From: Thiotrichales bacterium
GTDB lineage: Bacteria; Pseudomonadota; Gammaproteobacteria; Thiomicrospirales; Thiomicrospiraceae
DNA: 5,015 bases
Direction: 5' to 3'
Assembly (NCBI GenBank): GCA_027036095.1
Contig: JALVTA010000179.1
Location: 1 to 5,015 of the forward strand
This document shows, in pieces, positions 1 to 5,015 of the stretch. The stretch's first letter is position 1; the number at the start of each line of letters is the position of its first letter. Under the pieces are notes generated by a model. That model had not been told where the DNA came from, did no database searches, and saw nothing but the letters and a program-made list of their open reading frames with translations. Made by a program: the position numbers and the translations under genes.

Positions 1-460
1 CAAGCATCAGTACAAGTTCGGTCACGGCACGGACGAGGCGCACAGGCGGGATCAGGCGCTGTTCAGCCAGCTGCTGGAGAACCACTGGAAGCTCAACCGC
101 AAGACCGCCTTCCTGCCCGATGGCATCCGCGTAGTCACCCGCAGCACCGACCCTGATCTGGTCAAGGTGCTGCAGCAGCATGTGGAGGGCATGGAAAAGC
201 GCTTCGCCTCCGGCCGGGCCATCCGCTCGTGGGACCCGCTGTTCGCCGCACTGTTCGAGTTCCGCGACCGGATCCGCATGCGCTACGAAAACGAACCGGA
301 CGGCGTGGTGGCGGAGCTGACCAGTGACGACCCGAAGATCGTGGAACTGATCCGCGCCCATGACGAGACGCTGCACAACTTCATCCGTGCCGGCTACAAC
401 ATTTCCGGCGAGCCCTCCCCGGCGCCGGAATGGGTCAGGGCCCACTACGGCGAGGCTTGA
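1..460 (+). CDS. Conserved protein of unknown function with a tandem 60-residue repeat (3' part only)
   Basis: The reading frame is open from base 2 to the TGA at 458-460, giving 152 visible residues; the 5' end lies outside the window. The visible part is two copies of one unit, aligned without gaps at an offset of exactly 60 residues. LF..L.E at residues 20-26 recurs at 80-86, PDG at 39-41 recurs at 99-101, S.DP at 48-51 recurs at 108-111, V54 matches V114 and H60 matches H120. I recall this pattern (a DGV, a S-D-D-P, then a conserved His, followed by a DPLF segment between the copies) from uncharacterised bacterial proteins, often exported, but I cannot name a function. There is no cysteine, no CXXCH haem site and no membrane segment in the visible part. 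The histidines (H8, H14, H28, H60, H120) could bind a metal or ligand, which is speculation. trxC starts 54 bases downstream on the same strand, so read-through is possible. The only upstream in-frame start in view (GTG at 167) is internal to the repeat and not credible. Confidence 0.8.
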   Translation, partial: KHQYKFGHGTDEAHRRDQALFSQLLENHWKLNRKTAFLPDGIRVVTRSTDPDLVKVLQQHVEGMEKRFASGRAIRSWDPLFAALFEFRDRIRMRYENEPDGVVAELTSDDPKIVELIRAHDETLHNFIRAGYNISGEPSPAPEWVRAHYGEA

Positions 461-484
461 AAAGCGCCACCTGCCGCCCCATAC
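456..484 (+). promoter_or_regulatory. Sigma-32 (heat-shock) type promoter for trxC
   Basis: A -35 element CTTGAAA at 456-462 is followed by 14 bases and a -10 element CCCCATAC at 477-484. The E. coli RpoH consensus is CTTGAAA, a spacer of about 13-15, then CCCCATnT, so all seven -35 bases and the CCCCAT core match. The -35 overlaps the TGA stop of the preceding gene. The predicted transcription start is about 490-492, leaving a leader of roughly 25 bases before trxC. The same bases read as a sigma-70 promoter are weak (TTGAAA, 17 bases, then CATACA with 3 of 6 -10 matches). No expression evidence is available from sequence. Confidence 0.62.
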
Positions 485-509
485 ATCTCCTGAAAAGAAA
501 AAGGAGATG
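484..509 (+). promoter_or_regulatory. Hairpin covering the trxC ribosome binding site
   Basis: CATCTCC at 484-490 is a perfect 7-base complement of GGAGATG at 503-509, with a 12-base A-rich loop at 491-502. The right arm contains the GGAG of the trxC Shine-Dalgarno sequence (AAGGAG, 501-506, eight bases before the ATG). In an RNA carrying both arms the ribosome binding site would be paired. The left arm overlaps the end of the predicted -10 element, so a transcript from that promoter would lose most of it. Confidence 0.5.
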
Positions 510-514
510 CAACC

Positions 515-937
515 ATGATCGTCATGTGTCCACACTGCGGCGCGCTCAACCGCGTGCCGGAAGAAAAACTTGATGCCAACCCCACCTGCGGCAAGTGCAA
601 ACATGCGCTGTTCACCGGCCAGCCGGTGGAGATGAACACCGAACAGTTCATCAAGGCGCTTCAGAAAACCGACCAGCCCATGGTGGTGGATTTCTGGGCA
701 CCCTGGTGCGGTCCGTGCAAGATGTTCGCGCCCACCTTCGCCCAGGTGGCCGCCCAGTTCGAGCCGCGGGCGCGCTTTGTCAAGATCAACACCGAGGCCA
801 ACCCGCAGCTGGCGGCTCAGTTCGGCATCCGCTCCATTCCCACGCTGGCGGTGTTCAAGAACGGCCAGATGGCGGCACAGATTTCCGGCGCCCTGCCGCC
901 ACAGCAGTTCGCCCAGTGGGTGGCGCAGAATCTCTGA
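515..937 (+). CDS. trxC: Thioredoxin 2 (TrxC), zinc-binding thioredoxin
   Basis: A 140-residue cytoplasmic thiol-disulfide oxidoreductase that reduces protein disulfides using electrons from thioredoxin reductase. The N-terminal zinc ribbon has two CXXC pairs (C5/C8 and C25/C28), which distinguishes TrxC from TrxA. The thioredoxin fold follows from about residue 38, with the FWAPWCGPCK active site (C65 and C68) and the cis-proline loop IRSIPT with P109. Length and layout match E. coli TrxC (139 residues). The ATG at 515 is chosen because AAGGAG lies eight bases upstream and the MxxxCxxC N-terminus matches the family; the Met codon at 524 is too close to the zinc finger and has no separate ribosome binding site. 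A sigma-32-like promoter and an RBS hairpin precede it, and an intrinsic terminator follows six bases after the stop. In E. coli trxC is controlled by OxyR; I did not recognise an OxyR site here. It converges with htpG. Confidence 0.96.
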   Translation: MIVMCPHCGALNRVPEEKLDANPTCGKCKHALFTGQPVEMNTEQFIKALQKTDQPMVVDFWAPWCGPCKMFAPTFAQVAAQFEPRARFVKINTEANPQLAAQFGIRSIPTLAVFKNGQMAAQISGALPPQQFAQWVAQNL

Positions 938-942
938 TCCAC

Positions 943-971
943 CGGCCCCCTGCAGGGGGTCGTTTCATTTT
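943..971 (+). terminator. Intrinsic terminator of trxC
   Basis: An 8-base-pair stem (CGGCCCCC at 943-950 with GGGGGTCG at 955-962, one G-U pair) closes a TGCA tetraloop and is followed by TTTCATTTT at 963-971. It begins six bases after the trxC stop codon. Confidence 0.8.
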
Positions 972-1062
972 CGACATTCCAGTCACCCCATGAATGCCTT
1001 GGGCAGGACAGTCCGATCACTGGCAACTCGAAGCCGCTAACACGCTCCTTCCGTCACTTCAC

Positions 1063-1099
1063 AAACAAAAAGCGCCGCATTCTACGGCGCTTTTTGTTT
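1063..1099 (-). terminator. Intrinsic terminator of htpG, bidirectional
   Basis: A perfect 15-base inverted repeat (1063-1077 with 1085-1099) has a 7-base loop. Its core is GCGCCG/CGGCGC, flanked by A5 on one side and T5 on the other, so it reads as stem plus U-tract in both directions. It lies 19 bases past the htpG stop on the - strand and would also catch any + strand transcription that escapes the trxC terminator. The 972-1062 stretch before it holds nothing I can recognise. Confidence 0.88.
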
Positions 1100-1117
1100 C
1101 TCACATACCGGGGACAC

Positions 1118-2992
1118 TCACACCAGCTCGCTCAGCAACTCGTTGAGCCGGCGCACGAAGCTGCCCGGGTCTTCAAGCTGCATGCCGTCGGCCAGCTGGG
1201 CCTGCTCCAGCAGCATCAGAGCCCACGCCTTCAGCTTCTCCTCGTCGTCCAGCTGTTCCAGCTTCCTGATCAGCGCATGGGTAGGGTTGATCTCCAGGAT
1301 CAGCTTCTGCTTCGGCGGCTCCTGCCCCATCTGCCTGAGCATCTGGATCATGTGCGGACTGAGGCCGTTTTCCGGCGGCACCACCCGCGCCGGCGAGTCG
1401 GTCAGGCGGGTAGTGGTGCGCACATCCTCCACTGCATCGCCCAGCGCCTTCTTCAGCCGCTTGGCCAGCTTGTCCGCCGCCTTCTTCTCCTCCTTGGACA
1501 CCTCGGTGTCGTCCTCGATGTCCAGATCGGCCTGAGTCACCGATTTGAGCGGCTTGCCGTCATATTCATGCAGGTGACCCACCAGCCACTCGTCGATACG
1601 ATCGTACATCAGCAGGACTTCGATGCCCTTCTTGCGGAACAGTTCCAGATGGGGACTGTTCTTGGCGGCAGCGTAGCTGTCGGCCACAATGTAGTAGATG
1701 GCCTTCTGGTCTTCCTGCATGCGGCTGATGTAGTCGTCCAGTGACACCCGCTGCTTCTCGCTGTCCTCATGCGTAGAGGCAAAGCGCAGCAGTTTCGCAA
1801 TCTTCTCGCGGTTGCCATGGTCCTCCACCACGCCTTCCTTGAGCACGTTGCCGAAGGCATCCCAGAAGGTGGCGTATCTGTCTGCATCCTCCCGGGAGAG
1901 CTTGTCCAGATGGTCCAGAATGCGTTTGGTGGAGGCACTGCGGATCTTGCGCACCACCTGATTGTCCTGCAGGATCTCCCGCGAGACGTTGAGCGGCAGG
2001 TCGTCGGAATCGATGATGCCGCGCACGAAGCGCAGCCAGGCGGGCAGCAGATGCTCGGCATCATCCATGATGAACACCCGCTTCACATACAGCTTGACGC
2101 CATAGCGGCGCTCACGGTCATAGAGATCGAACGGCGGCACCTTCGGGATGTAGAACAGGCTGGTGTACTCCAGCGTGCCTTCCACCCGGTTGTGCAGCCA
2201 GGTGAGCGGGTCCTCGAAGTCGTGGAAGGTCTGCTTGTAGAAGTTGATGTAGTCCTCATCCTTCAGCTTTGAGCGCGACTCCAGCCACAGGGCCGTGGCC
2301 TTGTTGACCTGCTCCCACTCGTCCAGAATGACCGTTTTCCCATCCTTGAACTCTTCCTTCGGCATGTAGATGGGGAAGCTGATGTGGTCGGAGTATTCCC
2401 GGATGATGCTGCGCAGCCGGTGGCCGTCCAGATACTCTTTCGCATCCTCCTTAAGATGCAGGGTGATGCGGGTGCCCCGCTTTTCCTTCTCGATGGTCTC
2501 AAGGGTGTATTCCCCTTTGCCTTCGGACACCCAGCGCACGCCCTCGGACTTGTCCGCACCGGCACGGCGGGTCTCCAGCGTCACCCTGTCGGCCACGATG
2601 AAGGCGGAGTAGAAGCCCACACCGAACTGGCCGATAAGTGCGCTGTCCTTCTTCTGGTCACCGCTCAGCTGTGCCAAGAACCTGCGTGTGCCGGAGTTGG
2701 CGATGGTACCGATGTTCTCCACCACCTCATCCCGGCTCATGCCGATGCCGTTGTCCTCCACCGTGACAGTACCGGCGTCCCGGTCATAGCTGACGCGGAT
2801 GGCCAGCTCGCTGTCCCCCTCGTAGAGGGCGTCGTTGGAAAGCGCCTCGAAACGCAGCTTGTCCAGCGCGTCGGACGCGTTGGAAATCAGCTCGCGCAGG
2901 AAAATGTCGCGGTTGGAATAGAGGGAATGGATCACCAGATGGAGCAGCTGCTCCACCTCAGTCTGAAAGCGATGGGTTTCCACCTGTGACAT
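1118..2992 (-). CDS. htpG: Molecular chaperone HtpG (bacterial Hsp90)
   Basis: A 624-residue homodimeric cytosolic Hsp90 that uses ATP-driven N-terminal clamping to remodel client proteins, usually together with DnaK. The N-terminal GHKL ATPase domain (about 1-215) shows the N-box with catalytic E34, N38 and D41, the DNGIGM motif at 80-85, the glycine-rich GQFGVGFYSAF lid region at 121-131, and GTxxxLxL at 173-180. The middle domain (about 230-490) carries LYVKRVFIMDD and NVSREILQ, whose R338 corresponds to the catalytic arginine near 336 in E. coli. The C-terminal dimerisation domain ends in ELV; as in other bacteria there is no charged linker and no MEEVD tail. Start: the ATG at 2992 is preceded by AAAGGAGG (2999-3006) at six bases, and gives the family's usual length and N-terminus. 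An in-frame ATG at 3022 would add ten residues but lies at the promoter -10 region and upstream of the likely transcription start, so it is rejected. A near-consensus sigma-32 promoter precedes the gene and a strong terminator follows. Confidence 0.98.
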   Translation of the reverse strand: MSQVETHRFQTEVEQLLHLVIHSLYSNRDIFLRELISNASDALDKLRFEALSNDALYEGDSELAIRVSYDRDAGTVTVEDNGIGMSRDEVVENIGTIANSGTRRFLAQLSGDQKKDSALIGQFGVGFYSAFIVADRVTLETRRAGADKSEGVRWVSEGKGEYTLETIEKEKRGTRITLHLKEDAKEYLDGHRLRSIIREYSDHISFPIYMPKEEFKDGKTVILDEWEQVNKATALWLESRSKLKDEDYINFYKQTFHDFEDPLTWLHNRVEGTLEYTSLFYIPKVPPFDLYDRERRYGVKLYVKRVFIMDDAEHLLPAWLRFVRGIIDSDDLPLNVSREILQDNQVVRKIRSASTKRILDHLDKLSREDADRYATFWDAFGNVLKEGVVEDHGNREKIAKLLRFASTHEDSEKQRVSLDDYISRMQEDQKAIYYIVADSYAAAKNSPHLELFRKKGIEVLLMYDRIDEWLVGHLHEYDGKPLKSVTQADLDIEDDTEVSKEEKKAADKLAKRLKKALGDAVEDVRTTTRLTDSPARVVPPENGLSPHMIQMLRQMGQEPPKQKLILEINPTHALIRKLEQLDDEEKLKAWALMLLEQAQLADGMQLEDPGSFVRRLNELLSELV

Positions 2993-2998
2993 GCTCTG

Positions 2999-3006
2999 CC
3001 TCCTTT
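2999..3006 (-). promoter_or_regulatory. Ribosome binding site that decides the htpG start
   Basis: Read on the - strand this is AAAGGAGG, an almost complete Shine-Dalgarno sequence, six bases before the ATG at 2992. The alternative ATG at 3022 has no comparable site. Confidence 0.88.
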
Positions 3007-3024
3007 GATGGCTCAACGGCATGT

Positions 3025-3052
3025 CATTGGGGTCGCAGGAGATGTTTTCAAG
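3025..3052 (-). promoter_or_regulatory. Sigma-32 (heat-shock) promoter of htpG
   Basis: On the - strand CTTGAAA (3052-3046) is followed by 13 bases and CCCCAATG (3032-3025). Upstream bases extend the -35 to ACCCCCTTGAAA, as in the strongest E. coli RpoH promoters. The 13-base spacer equals that of E. coli dnaK P1. The only departures are in the last bases of the -10 (CCCCAATG against CCCCATnT). The predicted transcription start is about 3018, giving a leader of about 26 bases. htpG is a classical RpoH target in enterobacteria, which supports the call. Confidence 0.85.
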
Positions 3053-3126
3053 GGGGTCTCCCCCATTTTTGTAGCATGGTGTTCCAGCGCGGCGGGAAAG
3101 TCCCCGGTTTTGTCCGGCCAGAGACG

Positions 3127-3152
3127 AAAAAGGGGCGCCATGCGCCCCCTTT
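3127..3152 (-). terminator. Intrinsic terminator of the exported DUF302-like gene (3174-4088)
   Basis: On the - strand a 7-base-pair GC-only stem (GGGGCGC at 3132-3138 with GCGCCCC at 3142-3148, 3-base loop) ends in a T5 tract (A5 at 3127-3131). It begins 22 bases after the stop codon. It separates this gene from htpG, so htpG expression depends on its own promoter. The remaining stretch, 3053-3126, holds only a GGGGG-TCT-CCCCC dyad next to the htpG -35 element. Confidence 0.83.
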
Positions 3153-3173
3153 CCTCATGAAAAGAGCTGCTTC

Positions 3174-4088
3174 TTACAGCTCGTCCATCACATCATTCTG
3201 TTCAAGCTTGCCCTTGGGATTGGTGACCATCAGCAGGTCTTCCTCGATGGCATCAGGCGAGCGGGAGATACGCATGAACTTGAACATGGTGGAGGTGGGC
3301 CAGCTGATGGCGATGCGGAACTCGCCCTTGAGCGCCACTGCCTGCTTGCCATCCAGCAGCAGCTCGTAGGGCAGATGCGCTGCATGGGTCTTGCCCTTGC
3401 GGTCCATCTTCTTGAGGATGAACCTGTCCGCCGCCGGACCTTCCGTGAACTGCACACCCCATACGGTCATCTCAGTGCCGGGAATATCCACCCGATAGAC
3501 CTTCTTCACCCCGGCCACACCCTTGGCCAGATTGCGTTCGATCACCTCCACGCCTTCCTTGTGGCTCTTGTAGGTGTAGAGTTCATCCACATCGGCGAAG
3601 TCTGGCATGCCCATGTAACGGTAGCTGCGCAGTTCCTCGGCACTGAAGGCCTTCCTGCTGCCATACTGACCGGCGTTACCCAAGGCCTTTTCCATGGCCG
3701 CACGCACCGGCGCGATGTCCCCTTTCATGCGCATGACGTGAAACCAGTAGTCGGGGTTGGTGTAGCCCACATGCATGCCGCTTTTCTTGCGCTTGACCAG
3801 CGCCACCCGCTCCACGGCGCCAAAGCCGCCGCGGGCACTCTGGGCCGCGGCCTTGAGCAGTGCGGGATGGCTAACGATTACGATGCGGGTGTTCTTTTTG
3901 GGCGCGTAATCCGCCAGCACCTGAAAGCCAGCCTGCTTGAGTGCCTCGCGCACCTGCTGTACGCCCTGATCCAGATCGACCGGTTTGAGTGTGCTGGCCA
4001 CAAACGGTTTGAAGCCCTCGGCCGCCATGGCCATACCGGCCAGCAAAAGGCCAACCAGCAGCAGCGCACTTTTCAATCCCTTAAGCAT
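3174..4088 (-). CDS. Exported protein of unknown function, double DUF302-like, downstream paralog
   Basis: A 304-residue protein with a clear Sec signal peptide: lysines at 3 and 6, a leucine-rich core at 8-18, and likely cleavage after A22 or A23 (AMA-AE). The mature part is probably periplasmic and has no cysteine. I do not know its function. Two similar alpha/beta lobes can be seen. Lobe 1 (about 27-137) runs strand, helix GVQQVREALKQAGF, strand IVIVSHP, then ERVALV and a helix ending MEKAL. Lobe 2 (about 170-285) runs helix GVEVIERNLAK, strand DIPGTEM.VWGV, then HLPYELLL, FRIAISWP and a final helix. The order resembles the DUF302 fold, in which a CNP motif followed by LPC precedes a paired-strand segment; here the cysteines are replaced (SHP, LPY). 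The DUF302 link is by eye only. AGGAG at 4095-4099 is six bases before the ATG. About half its residues match the neighbour at 4192-5015. I found no convincing promoter in the 103-base gap; it may rely partly on read-through. Confidence 0.85.
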   Translation of the reverse strand: MLKGLKSALLLVGLLLAGMAMAAEGFKPFVASTLKPVDLDQGVQQVREALKQAGFQVLADYAPKKNTRIVIVSHPALLKAAAQSARGGFGAVERVALVKRKKSGMHVGYTNPDYWFHVMRMKGDIAPVRAAMEKALGNAGQYGSRKAFSAEELRSYRYMGMPDFADVDELYTYKSHKEGVEVIERNLAKGVAGVKKVYRVDIPGTEMTVWGVQFTEGPAADRFILKKMDRKGKTHAAHLPYELLLDGKQAVALKGEFRIAISWPTSTMFKFMRISRSPDAIEEDLLMVTNPKGKLEQNDVMDEL

Positions 4089-4129
4089 CCTCTACTCCTG
4101 TTTTGTCTTTTTCAAAATTTCACCTGCAT

Positions 4130-4155
4130 AAAAAATGCCCGCAAGCGGGCATTTT
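4130..4155 (-). terminator. Intrinsic terminator between the two paralogs
   Basis: On the - strand an 11-base inverted repeat (4132-4142 with 4145-4155, core GCCCGC/GCGGGC) is followed by a T6 tract. It starts 37 bases after the stop of the upstream paralog and ends about 40 bases before the start of the downstream one. That leaves little room for a separate promoter for the downstream gene, so partial read-through is plausible. Confidence 0.85.
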
Positions 4156-4191
4156 GGCAACCAGAAGTTTTTTATGGGAGACCAATGTCCA

Positions 4192-5015
4192 TTAATCCGC
4201 ATCCGGATCGGCCACATCCTCCAGCTGGGCGAGAATGTCGTCCGGCGTGGACATGATGTTCATGAAGGTCCCCATGGGCAGACGCGGCCAGCTGATGGCG
4301 ATGCGGAACTTGCCGTTGAGCGCCACGGCCTTGTTGCCGTTGAGCAGGATCTCATAGGGCAGATGCGCCGCATGAGAGTGCGCGCCCTGATCCAGGTTGT
4401 CCAGCACGTATTTGTCACCGGCGCCTTCACGGGTGAAGGCCACGCCCCAGACCACCATCTCGGTGCCCGGAATGTCGATGCGATAGACCTTGCTGACACC
4501 TTCCACGCGCTTGGCCAGGTTCTTCTCGATGGTGTCAATGCCCTGCTGGTGGCTGTCATACTCTTCCAACTCGTCCACATCGGTGAAATAGGGCATCATG
4601 AACTTGTAGTGATAGTCACGCAGGTCGCTGGCGGACAGGCCCGGCTCGGCACCGAACTGACCGGCATCGCCCAGCGCCTTCTCCATGGCGGCGGCCACCG
4701 GGGCGATGTTTCCCTTCATGCGGTAGGCGTTCCACCAGTAGGCCGGATTGGTGTAGCTCACCTCCACATTGCCTTTATGCTTGACCACGGCCACCCGCTC
4801 CATAGCGCCGAAGCCGCCGTTGTCGCTCTGGGCGGCGATCTGCTTGAGCGCGTCACTGGTGACCACAATGATGTGCGTCTCCCCCTTAGGGTCATATTCG
4901 CCCACCACGGTGAACCCTGCGCCGGTCAGCGCCTTTTTGGCCGCCTCGACACCGGCGGTAACGCTGGCCGGTTTGAGCGTGCTCAGCACGAAGGGTTTCA
5001 GCTCTTCCGCCCAGG
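4192..5015 (-). CDS. Protein of unknown function, double DUF302-like, upstream paralog (5' end outside window)
   Basis: The frame is open from the TAA at 4192-4194 to the window edge, giving 273 residues; the start codon is not in view. The first visible residues, WAEELKPFV, align with AAEGFKPFV just after the signal peptide of the paralog at 3174-4088, so nearly the whole mature protein is present and a signal peptide should lie just beyond the edge. A GTG at 4989 is in frame but internal, not the start. It shares with its paralog GGFGA.ERVA, IAPV.AAMEKALG.AGQ, DVDEL, DIPGTEM.VWGV, HAAHLPYE.LL and FRIAISWP, about half of all positions by eye. It also has the two-lobe layout and lacks cysteine throughout. 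The C-terminal tail is shorter and acidic (ending DPDAD) where the paralog ends in NDVMDEL. Function unknown; resemblance to DUF302 is weak but consistent in both copies. Confidence 0.87.
   Translation of the reverse strand, partial: WAEELKPFVLSTLKPASVTAGVEAAKKALTGAGFTVVGEYDPKGETHIIVVTSDALKQIAAQSDNGGFGAMERVAVVKHKGNVEVSYTNPAYWWNAYRMKGNIAPVAAAMEKALGDAGQFGAEPGLSASDLRDYHYKFMMPYFTDVDELEEYDSHQQGIDTIEKNLAKRVEGVSKVYRIDIPGTEMVVWGVAFTREGAGDKYVLDNLDQGAHSHAAHLPYEILLNGNKAVALNGKFRIAISWPRLPMGTFMNIMSTPDDILAQLEDVADPDAD

Noticed and set aside
1094..2989. Long open frames on the + strand opposite htpG
   Set aside because: They are antisense shadows of a high-GC gene: no ribosome binding sites, no recognisable domains, and composition that follows from htpG codon use.
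2993..3022. Ten-residue N-terminal extension of HtpG from the ATG at 3022
   Set aside because: It overlaps the promoter region, has no ribosome binding site, and the extension has no counterpart in HtpG of other bacteria.
3061..3071. CCCCATTTTT on the + strand as a sigma-32 -10 element
   Set aside because: There is no CTTGAA at the required distance upstream and no + strand gene downstream.
3164..3182. GAGCTG / CAGCTC inverted repeat around the stop codon of the exported gene
   Set aside because: Only six pairs, half inside the coding region, and without a T-tract; the stronger hairpin at 3127-3152 explains termination.
4105..4115. TTTTGAAA on the - strand as a -35 element for the downstream paralog
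   Set aside because: It lies so close to the start codon that the matching -10 would fall inside the coding region.
3375..4256. Long + strand open frame opposite the DUF302-like gene
   Set aside because: It runs antisense to a gene with signal peptide, RBS and a clear paralog, continues through a terminator hairpin, and has a His-rich translation typical of a shadow frame.
4987..4989. GTG as a start codon for the upstream DUF302-like paralog
   Set aside because: The frame stays open to the window edge and the upstream residues align with the mature N-terminus of the paralog, so this GTG is an internal valine.
1..5015. Mobile elements, CRISPR arrays, tRNA or rRNA genes
   Set aside because: No transposase or integrase motifs, no regularly spaced short repeats, and no tRNA-like or rRNA sequence were seen; composition is even across the window.

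Overview
The window is about 60% GC and reads like a chromosomal segment of a gammaproteobacterium or close relative. HtpG is 624 residues with the same motif numbering as the E. coli protein, TrxC has the E. coli length and layout, and there are two sigma-32-type (heat-shock) promoter matches. An environmental, possibly sulfur-oxidising or otherwise chemolithotrophic, gammaproteobacterium would fit, but that is only an impression. I see no mobile element, CRISPR array, tRNA or rRNA, and no intergenic gap exceeds 300 bases.

Layout: (1) positions 1-460, + strand: the 3' part of a gene for an unnamed conserved protein that is visibly a gapless tandem duplication with a 60-residue period. (2) 515-937, + strand: trxC, thioredoxin 2, with an N-terminal zinc finger and a WCGPC active site. 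A sigma-32-like promoter overlaps the stop codon of gene 1, and a short hairpin can mask the trxC ribosome binding site. (3) 938-1117: two intrinsic terminators between convergent genes, one for trxC and one bidirectional structure serving htpG. (4) 1118-2992, - strand: htpG, the bacterial Hsp90, with a near-consensus sigma-32 promoter at 3025-3052. (5) 3174-4088 and 4192-5015 (running off the edge), - strand: two tandem paralogous genes for cysteine-free, probably periplasmic proteins of about 300 residues. Each looks like two DUF302-like lobes, and each gene has its own terminator.

How they fit together: trxC and htpG converge, and both appear to be heat-shock genes, pairing cytoplasmic disulfide repair with an ATP-driven chaperone. 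The two exported paralogs sit directly upstream of htpG on the same strand but are separated from it by a terminator and by htpG's own promoter, so co-regulation with htpG is not indicated. The least understood parts of the window are the duplicated 60-residue-repeat protein, the trxC leader and the tandem DUF302-like paralogs.
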